From Triglochin maritima (taxonomy: Eukaryota > Streptophyta > Magnoliopsida > Alismatales > Juncaginaceae), in contig OY821791.1 of the NCBI GenBank assembly GCA_963682175.1, positions 20,922,542-20,986,541 on the forward strand: a stretch of DNA of 64,000 nucleotides. The letters are read 5' to 3'. The notes below the pieces were generated by a model. It had not been told where the DNA came from, did not search any database, and was given only the letters and a program-made list of their open reading frames with translations. Shown piece by piece: positions 63,405 through 64,000 of this stretch (position 1 is the stretch's first letter; each line of letters begins with the position of its first letter). The position numbers were made by a program, and so were the translations under genes.

Positions 63405-64000
63405 TTTTTTTTCAAAATAATATATTTTTTTAATTTTTGCAAAAATTGACCTCATTTTAAAGTATTTTTCATACTAGACCCGCTACCATCACGTGGTGAC
63501 GACGGGTTTTGTTTTTTAATGTCTAGAGAACTCGGCATCACGAGTGTCGAGTTCTGCTTGAGAGAACTCTACACTATTGTTGCCCAGTTCTCTCAACCAG
63601 AACTCGACACTGGTGATGCTGAGTTCTCTTTGAGAGAACTCGACATCCCTAATGCCGAGTTCAGTTTGGTTTTCATTGCCCAACACTTGTCATATTTCGT
63701 TCGACGTGAGTTCTCAATGAGAACTCGGCACTTGTGATGCCGAGTTGTAATTCATTCAACTGTTCTCCTGGCACTCAGATTTTCCATGAGACGGTTGGCA
63801 CGCCAAGAGAACAATTTCTTAAATAGAACTAGGCATCCTATATGTCGAGTTCTCAAGGAAGAACTCGGCGTTTGTAATGCCGAGTTCACATAAAAAAATT
63901 GAACCCTCAGCCGAGTTCTCACGATTTTAAGGTTAGGGTTTCGATTTTTTTCATTTTACACCGTTTTCTTGTTTTTTATGTATTAAGATGATATACATTG
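63405..64000. repeat. AT-rich junction and array of GAACTCGGCAT inverted repeats
   Basis: From 63521 to 63925 at least ten copies of GAACTCGGCAT or its complement alternate in direction and pair into about five short hairpins, for example gagaactcggcat...tgtcgagttc at 63525-63553 and gaactcggcg...tgccgagttc near 63860. An imperfect palindrome around CACGTG is at 63481-63508. The layout suggests the subterminal region of a DNA transposon cut by the window end. The 72-codon ORF at 63519-63737 reads the repeats. Confidence 0.55.

Noticed and set aside
1..64000. tRNA, rRNA or other structured RNA genes
   Set aside because: Only primer-binding sites complementary to tRNA-Asp and tRNA-iMet were seen; no cloverleaf or rRNA signature was recognised by eye.

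Overview
The window is repeat-dense plant nuclear DNA, most likely from an angiosperm. Everything I can identify is transposable-element sequence, and no host gene, rRNA, tRNA or CRISPR is visible. The evidence for a plant is L1-type LINEs with DUF4283 and zf-RVT domains, Ty3/gypsy elements with tRNA-Asp or tRNA-iMet primer sites, a chromovirus with a chromodomain, Ty1/copia-type LTRs and a CACTA-type terminus. The species cannot be read from the sequence.

Layout, left to right. 1-1491 is the right part of a copia-like LTR. 1492-1959 is a minus-strand LTR piece of a gag-family element, met head-to-head by a solo LTR at 1961-3383. LINE-A (3386-4775 and 10760-10911) is split by a gag-less chromovirus at 4781-10754. 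10912-17098 is the LTR and 3' internal part of a minus-strand gag-family element (element C), with LINE-B (11119-15087) nested in its LTR. 17117-18565 is a second copia LTR. LINE-C, LINE-D and LINE-E (18566-27003) follow as a head-to-tail chain separated by purine-rich tracts. 27043-38855 is a solo LTR of a large element, with a gag-pro element (28360-37200) nested in it. 38856-40555 is a purine tract holding a 58-base LINE tail. 40599-53690 is a full-length minus-strand LINE-G, interrupted by a very young gag-pro element (43817-51155). 53691-55368 is a pyrimidine then purine tract. 55369 onward is a CACTA-like terminus, then unassigned sequence, then a gag-family leader fragment (56880-57590). 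LINE-F is 57592-62870, followed by a purine tract, a truncated gag-family LTR (62936-63404) and an array of GAACTCGGCAT hairpins to the window end.

Target-site duplications could be read for six insertions: atcac, gtagg, tatgaaa (LINE-B), agtgg, atact and gcaag. These give a firm nesting order. The youngest event is the gag-pro element at 43817-51155. I found only two differences between its 1174-bp LTRs, and its gag-protease frame is open. It has no reverse transcriptase or integrase, so it must have been moved in trans.

The most interesting signals lie in non-coding structure. The gag-family elements carry GC-rich paired hairpins in both U3 and the RNA leader, with different stem sequences but kept pairing, and a conserved hairpin block before the polypurine tract. 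Copia LTRs carry arrays of the palindrome CGGTCGACCG upstream of TATA. LINE 3' ends carry a conserved double stem-loop. The purine-rich tracts are diverged copies of one dispersed repeat, and every LINE beside them lies with its sense strand on the purine strand. All alignments were made by eye.
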